DNA from: Streptomyces sp. NRRL F-6676
GTDB taxonomy: Bacteria > Actinomycetota > Actinomycetes > Streptomycetales > Streptomycetaceae
NCBI RefSeq assembly: GCF_000725625.1
Contig: NZ_JOHS01000023.1
Span: 89,152-153,151 of the forward strand
Direction of reading: 5' to 3'
Length of the DNA stretch: 64,000 bases
This document shows positions 37,470-44,750 of the stretch, one piece after another. The notes beneath the pieces were generated by a model. That model was not told the origin of the DNA and searched no databases. It worked only from the letters and a program-made list of their open reading frames with translations. Both the position numbers and the translations under genes were made by a program. Position 1 is the stretch's first letter. Every line of letters begins with the position of its first letter.

Positions 37470-37723
37470 AGCGTCCGCAGCGTCCCAGCGTCCGCGCGGC
37501 TGCATTGCCGCAGGCCGGTTGGGGTGAGGGGCGCGGACGCTGGGGCGGACGCTGCGGACGCCGGACGGCTGTAGCGTCCGCAGCCTTGGACGTGTCCGGG
37601 CCGCTGGTGTGCGGCCCGGCCCGGTGGGTGTTCCGGCTACGTCAGGGCTGGTCGGGCGGGGTCCGTCCCTGCCCGATGGGTGCCGTCTCCGGCCAGAGAG
37701 AGGCTTGGTCGGGTGCGGACGCT
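37470..37723. repeat. Left array of nonamer GCGGACGCT
   Basis: GCGGACGCT or its complement AGCGTCCGC at 37470, 37487, 37533, 37545, 37573 and 37715, plus near copies at 37479 and 37554. It fills the xis upstream region and enters the 3' end of the ATPase gene. The same motif recurs on the other side of the element. Confidence 0.75.
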
Positions 37724-39270
37724 GCGTCCTCGTTGGCGGGGGCGCGGGAGAGGATCAGGAGCTTGTGCCGGTGCCGGTCGGGGCTACGCTGCGTGTCGTC
37801 CACCGTGATCCCGATGGACCGCAGGAGCGGGGCGAGCCGTTTGACCCTGCCACCGGCGCGGGTGGCGTCCTTGGGCCAGCCCTGCGGCCGGATGCCGCCC
37901 GGCACGGGCAGGACTTCGAGCAGTTGGGCGGCCGTGCCCTGCCAGGTGCCGCTCTGGTCTACCAGGGCCGCGAGGGCGGCGCCGAACGGGTCGCCCTCCA
38001 AGGCGTCCGTGGCGACGTTCGTCGAGGTGGCCAGGTAGTCATCCAGGGTGTGCCAGTCCATGACCTGGTCGACGGCCGCGAGCACGCGGGCGAAGTCGGC
38101 CATGCGCGGCATGGTGTCCAGGCGTACCGACGGCAGTACGGCGAGCACGCACGCCAGCAGGTCGAAGAGAGCTCCCAGGATGGCGGGGCGGACCGCTTCG
38201 AACGCGGCGTTGAGTTCTTCCTCGGTGCGGCGCCGGTCTGCCTCGATCAACTGGAGATCGAGCATGAGGAGCCGTTCGGCAAGGTCCCCGGCGAGAGCTC
38301 CGGCATCGATCGTGGTCATGGCCAGCACCCGGCGGAAGCTCAGCACGACCACGTCGTCATCGGTGTACAGGGCCCGGTCAACGATCCCGTCCCCGGTCAC
38401 GGCCTTGCACAGTGTGTCGGAGAGCCACGGCGGGATGGTGGAGATGTTGTCCAGGCACAGGGCCCAGGAGTTGAACGCCTGCGCGGCCCACGCCTTGACG
38501 TCCCGCGGCTGGCTCCGCTTCGTGGCCGGAGACGGATCGATCAGGTTCACCACCATCTCGGCCGTCTTCGACTTGCCCGTGCCCTGCTCGCCCTTGAAGG
38601 TGAGCACCGGGTGCGGGATGTGCGGAATCCACGCCGCGACCAACCACGCTGCGAGCTGACGGAAGGTGGGTTCGTCCATGTTCAGCAGCGCGTGCAGCTT
38701 GGCCAGGCCGTCGCCGTCCAGGACCGGCGTGGGCATCGGTCCCATGGCGCCGGAGCGGCGGAAGAGCACCGGGGAGCGTTCCACCACGTTCCAGCCGGTC
38801 GGCGAGACGGTGACCGCGCGGCCGTCGGCGGTGCCGAGGTCGACCACGATCACGCCGGCCGCCTCGCTGCCCACCCGCAGGCTCACCGGGGCGGGGTCCC
38901 CGCCGTCCGCGATGCCTTCCAGCACGGTCATGGCGTCGGCGAGCGCGGACTGTGAGGCCACCTCCCCCTCGTAGGTGTCGGCGTACAGCCGGGCGAGCCG
39001 CTGACGTAGACCGGCCTTGCCGCGCAAGGGCAGCGCCAGGTTCGGGCCGTCCACAGCGACCGCGTAGGGGCGGCCGTCGGTGGACATCACGAACCGGTAC
39101 CCCTGGCGGGCGAGCGCCACGAGTCGGGAGGCGGCCGACGGCTTCTTACCGCTTCCGTCGTCGCCGTGGTCGGGTCGGCGGCCGGTCGACCGGGTCGGGT
39201 CGACTGCCGCCCGACTCTTGCCGGGGCGGGTGTGGCCGTTGACGGGCCGGTCGGATCGGGTCGCGGTCAC
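37642..39270 (-). CDS. Element-encoded P-loop ATPase, helicase/primase-associated type
   Basis: 542 residues. The N-terminal ~200 residues are of unclear fold; then Walker A GEQGTGKS (227-234), Walker B-like WALCLDNIS, sensor-like VLSFRRVLAMTTID, and a C-terminal region resembling the winged-helix tail of phage/plasmid replicative helicases. It may unwind the excised circle for replication; no primase or initiator domain is obvious. GTG 39270 overlaps the HNH stop (GTGA), so translation is coupled. Confidence 0.75.
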   Translation of the reverse strand: MTATRSDRPVNGHTRPGKSRAAVDPTRSTGRRPDHGDDGSGKKPSAASRLVALARQGYRFVMSTDGRPYAVAVDGPNLALPLRGKAGLRQRLARLYADTYEGEVASQSALADAMTVLEGIADGGDPAPVSLRVGSEAAGVIVVDLGTADGRAVTVSPTGWNVVERSPVLFRRSGAMGPMPTPVLDGDGLAKLHALLNMDEPTFRQLAAWLVAAWIPHIPHPVLTFKGEQGTGKSKTAEMVVNLIDPSPATKRSQPRDVKAWAAQAFNSWALCLDNISTIPPWLSDTLCKAVTGDGIVDRALYTDDDVVVLSFRRVLAMTTIDAGALAGDLAERLLMLDLQLIEADRRRTEEELNAAFEAVRPAILGALFDLLACVLAVLPSVRLDTMPRMADFARVLAAVDQVMDWHTLDDYLATSTNVATDALEGDPFGAALAALVDQSGTWQGTAAQLLEVLPVPGGIRPQGWPKDATRAGGRVKRLAPLLRSIGITVDDTQRSPDRHRHKLLILSRAPANEDAASAPDQASLWPETAPIGQGRTPPDQP

Positions 39271-39815
39271 GCGGACACCGCCTCTCCAGTCGAGCCCGCG
39301 CACGGCCGCACCGGTCGGGGCGCGCGGAGACAGTCGGGCCGCACGGCCGTCTGCCGGTCGGGCCCGTGCGGGGGCGATTCGGGCAGGCTGCGGGTAGACC
39401 GTGAGCCGATCGAATCGGCCGACCCGGCGGCCGTCGGCCGGGGCGTGACGCCGGGCGTGACGCGGGCCGTCACGCTGGTCAGCGCCGCGCGGTGGGCGTG
39501 CGCGAGTCGGGCCAACAGCGGCCAGTCGACCGGCCGGACGATCGGCCGACCCGGGTCGGCCCACCCCAGCAACACCAGGGCGAGCGAGAGCGGGAAGCGG
39601 TCGGCCTTGGCCTGGTTGCAGTCCCAACACGCCAGCACGAGCGAGGTGACCGACCACGACCGCCACAGCGACTGAGGGGCGACGTGGTCCAAGGTGGCCT
39701 CCCGCAGACCGGCGAACGGCTGGCGGCAGTAGGCGCAGCGCTTCCCGTCGCGGCGGGCAAGCTGCTGTTTCCGCAGCCGACGCCGCCGCGAGTTCAGCGG
39801 GTGTCCCTGCCTCAT
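39267..39815 (-). CDS. HNH endonuclease
   Basis: 182 residues. The N-terminal ~75 hold the HNH zinc fold: CAYCRQPF, the catalytic ATLDHVAPQSL, and CWDCNQAKAD, so two CxxC pairs and the central His are intact. The C-terminal ~100 residues are Ala/Pro/Arg-rich and probably disordered. It lies between the sigma fusion and the ATPase with ATGA and GTGA overlaps. Possible roles are nicking for replication or transfer, terminase-like cutting, or attack on competing DNA. Confidence 0.85.
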   Translation of the reverse strand: MRQGHPLNSRRRRLRKQQLARRDGKRCAYCRQPFAGLREATLDHVAPQSLWRSWSVTSLVLACWDCNQAKADRFPLSLALVLLGWADPGRPIVRPVDWPLLARLAHAHRAALTSVTARVTPGVTPRPTAAGSADSIGSRSTRSLPESPPHGPDRQTAVRPDCLRAPRPVRPCAGSTGEAVSA

Positions 39816-40657
39816 GCCGCCTGCTCCAGCGCGCCCACGGTGGCCGGAAGGTCCATGACCACCACCGCGTTGGCCCGCATGCTCGCCAACGCCTTGGTCA
39901 TGACGCGGCGGGCCGTGGTCTTGCTCAGCCCCATACGCTTCTCGACCTCGACCATGGGCAGGCCGTCCAGGAACCGCAGCACGATCAGCTCACGCTCGCG
40001 CTCGCTCAATCCGTTCACCAGGTCCAGAGCGCTCAGGTAGCCGGTCACGGTCTCCTCAGGGCGCGACAGCTCATCACTGGCTGCCCAATCCGGCAGACGC
40101 CCCTTGTCGTCCTCCTTCATGAGCAATTCGCTCTTGGAGTAGTTCACACGCTTGATCCGGTAGTAGTCGGACAGCACCCAACGGGCCTGCCGTCCGAGCC
40201 ATCGGTACGCGTTGTCGATCTCGATGCTTTCGTCCACCGCCTCAGCGGCCTTGATGAACGTCTCGCTCGTCAGGTCTTCCGAAAGGTGCCAGTCCCCCGT
40301 ACGCCTGTAGTGCCAGTTCCACACGAAGCTCCGATAGCGGGCGAAGAGCTCGGCCAGCACCTTGGAGTTCATGGAGAGCTGCGGCTTCAGCTCCGGCAGA
40401 CCCAGCGCCGTCGGGGACGTGCCGTAGACCGCCGTCAGCAGCCGCACGTACACCTCACGCGGGGCGCGCCGCCCCAGCTCCCACGCGATGATCAGTGCCC
40501 GGACCGACGACGGATGCGTACCGATCCGCACTTCCTGACGGTTCGCTTCGGCCCAGAGCCGCTCAACCAGGTCCTTCAGGCTCCAACCCCGCTCCAAGCG
40601 CGCCGCACGCAGCGCCGTCACCTGCTTGTCCGTCCGTTCCGCGACAGTTCCAGGCAT
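39812..40657 (-). CDS. XRE-ECF sigma factor fusion, element master regulator candidate
   Basis: 281 residues. Residues ~1-90 form an XRE-like helix-turn-helix (LRAARLERGWSLKDL, WELGRRAPREVYVRLL). Residues ~100-175 look like sigma region 2 (SEDLTSETFIKAA, YRWLGRQARWVLSDYYRI) and ~215-270 like sigma region 4 (GLSERERELIVLRFLDGLPM, LSKTTARRV). It heads the minus-strand operon and is divergent from the GntR repressor across a palindrome-rich promoter region. It may switch on the excision/replication genes. A non-sigma DNA-binding regulator is the alternative. Confidence 0.75.
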   Translation of the reverse strand: MPGTVAERTDKQVTALRAARLERGWSLKDLVERLWAEANRQEVRIGTHPSSVRALIIAWELGRRAPREVYVRLLTAVYGTSPTALGLPELKPQLSMNSKVLAELFARYRSFVWNWHYRRTGDWHLSEDLTSETFIKAAEAVDESIEIDNAYRWLGRQARWVLSDYYRIKRVNYSKSELLMKEDDKGRLPDWAASDELSRPEETVTGYLSALDLVNGLSERERELIVLRFLDGLPMVEVEKRMGLSKTTARRVMTKALASMRANAVVVMDLPATVGALEQAA

Positions 40658-40816
40658 GATGGATGTGCCCCTTCGAGGGTCAGGGAGCGGCTATCTGCTT
40701 GGCGGTAGGGAGCCGCTCCTTGCTGTTGCCTGGCGTTCACCAGGACTTTCACGGTTCTGCGCACGCCGGACTGGTGGTCTCCGAGCGGCCGTCCGACCGG
40801 CGGGCACATCCCTAAG

Positions 40817-40860
40817 GTTCCCTAGGGCACCCTAGGGTGTCAAGCGGTACGCTAGGGAAC
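40817..40860. promoter_or_regulatory. CCCTAGGG operator array in the divergent promoter
   Basis: Two perfect CCCTAGGG palindromes (40820-40827 and 40830-40837, the latter extended to CACCCTAGGGTG) and a distant inverted pair GTTCCCTAG (40817) / CTAGGGAAC (40852). It lies 30-70 bp before the GntR start and in the path of the divergent sigma-fusion promoter, the expected place for GntR-mediated control. Confidence 0.72.
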
Positions 40861-40889
40861 GCAACCGCTGAGACGAGGGAGCTAACGAG

Positions 40890-41648
40890 ATGTCGGATCA
40901 GGCCGACAATCGAGCGCCGTACGCGCAGATTGCCGCCCACTACACGGAGCGGATCACGTCCGGCGAACTACAGCCGGGCTCACTCCTGCCGAGTATCAAG
41001 AGCATTTCGCAGGAGTGGCAGGTCAGTACCGCGACTGCTGAGAAGGCGTTGCGGAAGCTCCGCAGCGAGGGACTGGTGAGGGGGATCCACGGGATTGGCA
41101 CGGAGGTTCTGGACCGCCCCTCTCCCATGTCCTCGGGGTCCCAGCGTCAAGACCGAGGGCGTCGGAGCGGGTCAAGTTGGGGATCCGGCGAACGGTCCGA
41201 CTCCCATGAGGCGGCAGTGGTGCCGGCGCCTACGGACGTGGCTCAGGCACTGGACATTGCGCCCGGCGCAGACGTGATCAGGCGCTGTCGCGTGTACCGC
41301 GACCGACACGGGATCGTCGCGCACTCCACATCATGGATCCCCGCCCGGTACGGGAAGCTGATCCCCCAGTTGGCGAAGAGCGAGCGTCTGACCGGCGGCA
41401 CGTCGCTACAGCTCATCGCTCAGGCCACCGGTCGGCCGATCACGCATCGGATCGATACCGCGTCGGCCCGCTTGCTGACGCCGGCGCAAGCAGAGCTCTT
41501 GGAGCTGGACTCCGCCCAGCCGCCGACGGAACCGGTGGTCGTGATGACAGCCCAGTTCGTCGACAGCGAGAGCAACGTCGTGGAGTACGGCGTAGATCTC
41601 GGGAGCCCGGGCCGTACGTGGCGAACAGAGTCGGAAGTCACCGCATGA
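40890..41648 (+). CDS. GntR-family (HutC/UTRA) repressor, KorSA-like
   Basis: 252 residues: an N-terminal GntR winged helix (YAQIAAHYTERITSGELQPG, VSTATAEKALRKL) and a C-terminal UTRA ligand-binding domain from about residue 110. KorSA-type GntR proteins keep actinomycete integrative elements quiescent by repressing replication and transfer genes. Lower GC than host genes. Its stop overlaps the kinase start (ATGA). Confidence 0.9.
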   Translation: MSDQADNRAPYAQIAAHYTERITSGELQPGSLLPSIKSISQEWQVSTATAEKALRKLRSEGLVRGIHGIGTEVLDRPSPMSSGSQRQDRGRRSGSSWGSGERSDSHEAAVVPAPTDVAQALDIAPGADVIRRCRVYRDRHGIVAHSTSWIPARYGKLIPQLAKSERLTGGTSLQLIAQATGRPITHRIDTASARLLTPAQAELLELDSAQPPTEPVVVMTAQFVDSESNVVEYGVDLGSPGRTWRTESEVTA

Positions 41649-42208
41649 CGGCCACTGGCGACGCCTCCCGGCCGTTCTGCGTCCTGATGGCCGGGCTCCC
41701 CGGTTCAGGCAAAACGACGCTATCCCGCGCGCTTACGGCCCGGGGGTTCGTCAGGCTGTGCCCGGACGAAGAGATGTACCGCAGACACGGCGTGTACGGC
41801 GTCGACTTCCCCCGGGGGGTCTTCCCCACCCTCGAACGCCCCGTTCTTGATGAGATCTCCGCAGAGCTCCGTGACCAACTTCGAGCCGGGCATGACGTGG
41901 TGGTGGACCACGGCTTTTGGACGCCGGAGGACCGTGCACGGTGGCGCTCGATCGCGACCGGCGCCGGCGCAACCACGGCACTCATCTACCTCGAAGCGAG
42001 CCACGAAAAACTCTGGGCCCGCGTGAGCAAGCGGAACGCGCGTCATGAGGCCGATCCGAACTCGATCTACTTCGCAGAAAGCGACCTGCTTCGCTATCGC
42101 ACCCGGTTCGTACCCCCAGGGCCGGACGAACCTCACATCGTGTACAACAGCGATCCCGACTCGGTACTGAAGGCACTGGACGAAGCCAGCCATCAGAGCA
42201 GGGACTAG
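41645..42208 (+). CDS. Small P-loop kinase (zeta-toxin/AAA-kinase-like)
   Basis: 187 residues. Walker A MAGLPGSGKTT at the N terminus, a catalytic Asp in CPDEEMYRR, VVDHGFW at the Walker B position, and an Arg-rich lid (RVSKRNARHE). It resembles small nucleotide/antibiotic-type kinases and zeta toxins, commonly found after the GntR gene in actinomycete mobile elements; the substrate is unknown. No antitoxin-like partner is next to it, so a toxin role is uncertain. Confidence 0.82.
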   Translation: MTATGDASRPFCVLMAGLPGSGKTTLSRALTARGFVRLCPDEEMYRRHGVYGVDFPRGVFPTLERPVLDEISAELRDQLRAGHDVVVDHGFWTPEDRARWRSIATGAGATTALIYLEASHEKLWARVSKRNARHEADPNSIYFAESDLLRYRTRFVPPGPDEPHIVYNSDPDSVLKALDEASHQSRD

Positions 42209-42370
42209 AAGGGGCGTCCTTCGGCCGCACGACCCTTGGCAGCTCGCTGCGCTCGCGCGCGACGGCCGCCGTACGTCGCTCGGAACCGTCGCGCACTTCC
42301 GGCCGGTCTGCCGGACAGACGCTGTAACACCCTGGGTGTTGCAGCCCCTCGTGCCCCGTCGGCGGCGTTG

Positions 42371-42404
42371 AAGAGACCACCCCGTCCGCGCGGGGTGGTC
42401 TCTT
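42371..42404. terminator. 14-bp perfect hairpin after the kinase gene
   Basis: Arms AAGAGACCACCCCG and its complement around loop TCCGCG; the right arm ends in TCTT. It is the most terminator-like of the right-end hairpins. Confidence 0.85.
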
Positions 42405-42415
42405 CGTCTTCCCCG

Positions 42416-42603
42416 GCGTCCGCCAGCGTCCGCACTTCGCTCCCTGCTAAGAGCTGCTCTGAGCTGCGGGAAGAGCGCTCTTAGCGGCGGAGTAGGTGTG
42501 GACGCTGCGGACACTAGCGGACGCTAATCACTGCGTTCAGCGTCCGGCAGAAAGAGTGCAGGTCGGATTGGGCGAGCGAAGCTCAGCGGACGCTGCGGAC
42601 GCT
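42416..42603. repeat. Right array of nonamer GCGGACGCT
   Basis: Exact copies (either strand) at 42425, 42517, 42586 and 42595, plus one-mismatch copies at 42416, 42498, 42507 and 42539. Tandem head-to-tail pairs occur at 42498/42507 and 42586/42595. Confidence 0.75.
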
Positions 42604-42634
42604 GTTTTCCCTCAACTCTCTAGGGCGGCGGGGG

Positions 42635-42686
42635 ACGGCTCTTCAGAGGGGGGCAGCGGGCACGAACGCCCCCTCTGAAGAGCCGT
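42635..42686. other. 18-bp perfect hairpin
   Basis: Arms ACGGCTCTTCAGAGGGGG (42635-42652) and complement (42669-42686) around a 16-nt loop. Perfect pairing of this length is unusual for an ordinary terminator. Confidence 0.85.
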
Positions 42687-42767
42687 GGTGATCCGCCTAG
42701 ACCGGGAGAGGCCGGGTGGCGCGCGCCGCGTCCTGCCGTCCGCCCCCTGGAAGGCTGCTGAGGTGGC

Positions 42768-42813
42768 CTTCCAAGAGGAGCACCCGGGCGGACGCGGGTG
42801 CTCCTCTTGGAAG
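42768..42813. other. 19-bp perfect hairpin
   Basis: Arms CTTCCAAGAGGAGCACCCG (42768-42786) and complement (42795-42813) around loop GGCGGACG, which itself carries the GGCGGACG core of the nonamer repeat. Confidence 0.87.
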
Positions 42814-43084
42814 CTGTCAGGGACCACTGGCAGAGGGTGTCAGGCAGCCGTCAGACCAGCGGCGGCCGACGCGAGCGCAGCGAGCCCAAAGACGCGCGGC
42901 CGTAGGCCGCCCCTTCTTGCTCTTCCCGCCGACGGGCCCCAACAGCCGGACGCGTTCCGGTCGGGCCGTATAGCAGCCCGCCGGCGCCCCTCCCGAGAGC
43001 GCGGAACTGGACGAATCCGGGGACCGCCGACACGGGCCGCTATCCACTAACGTGCTGGTCACCTACGGTTCGAGCCGCTAGCAC

Positions 43085-43126
43085 AGCCGCTATCGTTAGC
43101 GACCTCTGCCGCTAGCGATAGCGGCT
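43085..43126. other. 17-bp hairpin with CTAG/GATAGC arms near attR
   Basis: Arms AGCCGCTATCGTTAGCG and CGCTAGCGATAGCGGCT pair at 16 of 17 positions around an 8-nt loop, 140 bp from the attR core. Confidence 0.8.
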
Positions 43127-43143
43127 CAGCCGGGCCCAGGCCC

Positions 43144-43164
43144 GGGCCGTCTGTGGGCCGTCCG
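43144..43164. repeat. 21-bp repeat, right copy (possible integrase arm site)
   Basis: Same sequence and orientation as 35237-35257, 101 bp before the attR core. Confidence 0.6.
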
Positions 43165-43265
43165 AGGGTGACCAACGACGACAGACGACGACAGTCAACG
43201 ACTGCTCCCATGCTGGTCAGCGCGAGGTTCGCGTTAGCGGCCCTGGTGGATCTGTCGGTGCGTCA

Positions 43266-43353
43266 CTTCCTGCGCAACAAGAAGCAGGAGTGGGAGGAGT
43301 ACCGCAGCGAGGTCACGGCCTTCGAGCTGCGGAAGAGCCTGCCGGTGCTGTAA
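43266..43353 (+). pseudogene. attR with the displaced original 3' end of glnA2
   Basis: Encodes the last 28 residues of GlnA2 (FLRNKKQEWEEYR and on to SLPVL) and the TAA. It differs from the left copy at three bases, GCC/CGG/AGC here versus GCG/AGG/AGT on the left, all synonymous. The codons here are the host-preferred ones, indicating that this is the ancestral chromosomal end and the left copy came in with the element. Confidence 0.9.
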
Positions 43354-43457
43354 CCGGACGGTGAGGGCCCGGGAACCGGACGGCGAGAGGCCGGGAAGGT
43401 GAGGGCCCGGGAACCGGACGGTGAGGGCCCGGGAACCGGACGGGTGAGGGCCGGGGG
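43353..43457. repeat. 22-bp tandem repeat beside attR
   Basis: Units ACCGGACGGTGAGGGCCCGG plus GA at 43353 and 43413 are identical; 43375 and 43435 are variants and 43397-43412 is a partial unit. It begins at the glnA2-remnant stop codon, so before integration it followed glnA2. Confidence 0.8.
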
Positions 43458-43506
43458 CGGTGGCGCACGGCCGCCGTCCCGGGCCCTCCGCTGTGTCTAC
43501 TCCGCT

Positions 43507-44655
43507 TCAGCGTCGGCCCTCGGCGAAGCGGGCGAGGTCTTCCGCCGTCGGCCTCTCCAGCAGGGACTCCGCCGCGCCGTCGAGCATGCGGGCGATCTCC
43601 GTGGAACGGGGGAGCATCGTCTTCTCGTAGGCGTGTACGGCGTCGTCGACCGTGGCGGAGCGGGTGAGCGCGAGGGCGAGTTCGCAGGCGTCGAGCATGG
43701 CGAGGTTGACGCCGACGCCGAGCGGCGGCATGAGGTGGGCGGCGTCCCCGAGGAGCGCCACGGTGGGGGAGTGCTCCCAGGTGTGCGGGACGGGGAGGGC
43801 GAAGAGCGGGCGGTCGACGTAGGGGCCGTCGTTGTCGGTGAGCATCCGCAGCAGCTCCGGTGACCAGCCGGCGTACTCCCGCAGCAGGTGGGCGCGGACG
43901 GACTCGGTGTCTTCCGGGCGCAGCCCTTCCCGGGTGAGCCAGTCCACGGGGGTCTTCCGTATGACGTAGACGCGCATGTGGCCGCCGCTGTTGCGCTGCG
44001 CGAAGAGGCCGCGCTCGCCGTCGGCGATGTGCGCGTTGCCCTTGCCGACCAGGGCGGACAGTTCGGGGTGCGCGGTCTCCATGTCGTCGAACCACGCTTC
44101 GAGGAAGCCGACGCCGGTGTAGCCCGGTTTCGCGGACGAGACGGCCTCGCGGACGCGGGAGAACGCGCCGTCCGCGCCGATCACGAGGTCCGTCTCGACG
44201 GTCGTGCCGTCGGTGAACGTCAGCGTGCGCGGGCCGTCGGCCGGTCCGCCGACCGAGGCGAGCGCGCGGCCCCACTGGACGGTGCCGGGCGCGAGGGAGC
44301 GGAGCAGCAGGCCGCGGAGCTGGCCGCGGTCGATCTCGGGGGCGGCGGTCTCGCCCTCGGCGGGCAGGTGGTGGCCGATCAGTCGGCCCGCCGGGTCGAG
44401 GTGGCGCATCTCCTGGCTCTCGGGCCTGGCGAGCGCGAAGAACTCCTCCAGCAGGCCCGCCTCGCGCAGGGCGAGCTGGCCGTCGTCCTCGTGCAGGTCG
44501 AGGGAGCCGCCCTGGTTGCGGGAGCCGGCGTCCGGGTCGCGGTCGTACACGGTCACCGCGAGGCCGTGCCGTTGCAGGACGCGGGCGCAGGTCAGACCGC
44601 CGGGGCCGGCGCCGATGACGCTGATGCGGGCGTGGGCAGGGGTGGGTGAGGGCAT
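43507..44655 (-). CDS. FAD-dependent monooxygenase, TetX/aromatic-hydroxylase type
   Basis: 382 residues. Rossmann FAD loop VIGAGPGGLTCARVL, NADPH/FAD motif DLVIGADGAFS, and the second FAD motif LLGDAAHLMPPLGVGVN. Such enzymes hydroxylate aromatic substrates or inactivate tetracyclines. ATG 44655 has AAGGAG upstream. It is divergent from a TetR gene with a palindrome between, so substrate-inducible expression is likely. Confidence 0.9.
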   Translation of the reverse strand: MPSPTPAHARISVIGAGPGGLTCARVLQRHGLAVTVYDRDPDAGSRNQGGSLDLHEDDGQLALREAGLLEEFFALARPESQEMRHLDPAGRLIGHHLPAEGETAAPEIDRGQLRGLLLRSLAPGTVQWGRALASVGGPADGPRTLTFTDGTTVETDLVIGADGAFSRVREAVSSAKPGYTGVGFLEAWFDDMETAHPELSALVGKGNAHIADGERGLFAQRNSGGHMRVYVIRKTPVDWLTREGLRPEDTESVRAHLLREYAGWSPELLRMLTDNDGPYVDRPLFALPVPHTWEHSPTVALLGDAAHLMPPLGVGVNLAMLDACELALALTRSATVDDAVHAYEKTMLPRSTEIARMLDGAAESLLERPTAEDLARFAEGRR

Positions 44656-44750
44656 GGCGGGCTCCTTGGGATCGGGATCCGGATGGGGATCGAGGTCGAC
44701 GCGGTCGGGCGTCGAGCTGTGCCGTGCCACCACCAAAGCAGAAGTGAGTA

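Larger units (their letters stand above)
42209..43265. other. 1.06-kb non-coding right end of the element
   Basis: No convincing gene; open frames here are short and cross strong hairpins. Contents: four long hairpins, the right nonamer array, a distant 15-bp inverted repeat pair GCTCGCTGCGCTCGC (42242-42256) and GCGAGCGCAGCGAGC (42871-42885), and the right 21-bp repeat. The density of structure suggests an origin, transfer or packaging site, or transcriptional insulation. Confidence 0.7.
35063..43319. mobile_element. 8.2-kb integrative element inserted in glnA2
   Basis: Bounded by the att repeats. Minus-strand order from the centre outward: XRE-sigma fusion, HNH nuclease, P-loop ATPase, Xis-like protein, integrase; plus-strand: GntR repressor and small P-loop kinase. 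The integrase lies next to attL, as usual when attP adjoins int. GC is visibly lower in the regulator genes near 40-42 kb than in the flanking chromosome. The regulator/kinase part recalls actinomycete integrative and conjugative elements, but no TraB/FtsK translocase, relaxase, RepSA-type initiator or virion gene is present. It could be a mobilisable mini-element, a phage satellite or a decayed element. Confidence 0.9.

Noticed and set aside
41645..42208. Zeta toxin of an epsilon-zeta pair
   Set aside because: P-loop kinase similarity is real but no epsilon-like antitoxin is adjacent; kept as a kinase of unknown substrate.
42685..43050. Open frame of about 120 codons at the right end of the element
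   Set aside because: It crosses the 19-bp hairpin, has no good ribosome site and no recognisable protein features.
43353..43457. Possible CRISPR array
   Set aside because: Units are head-to-tail without unique spacers and no cas genes exist; it is a minisatellite.
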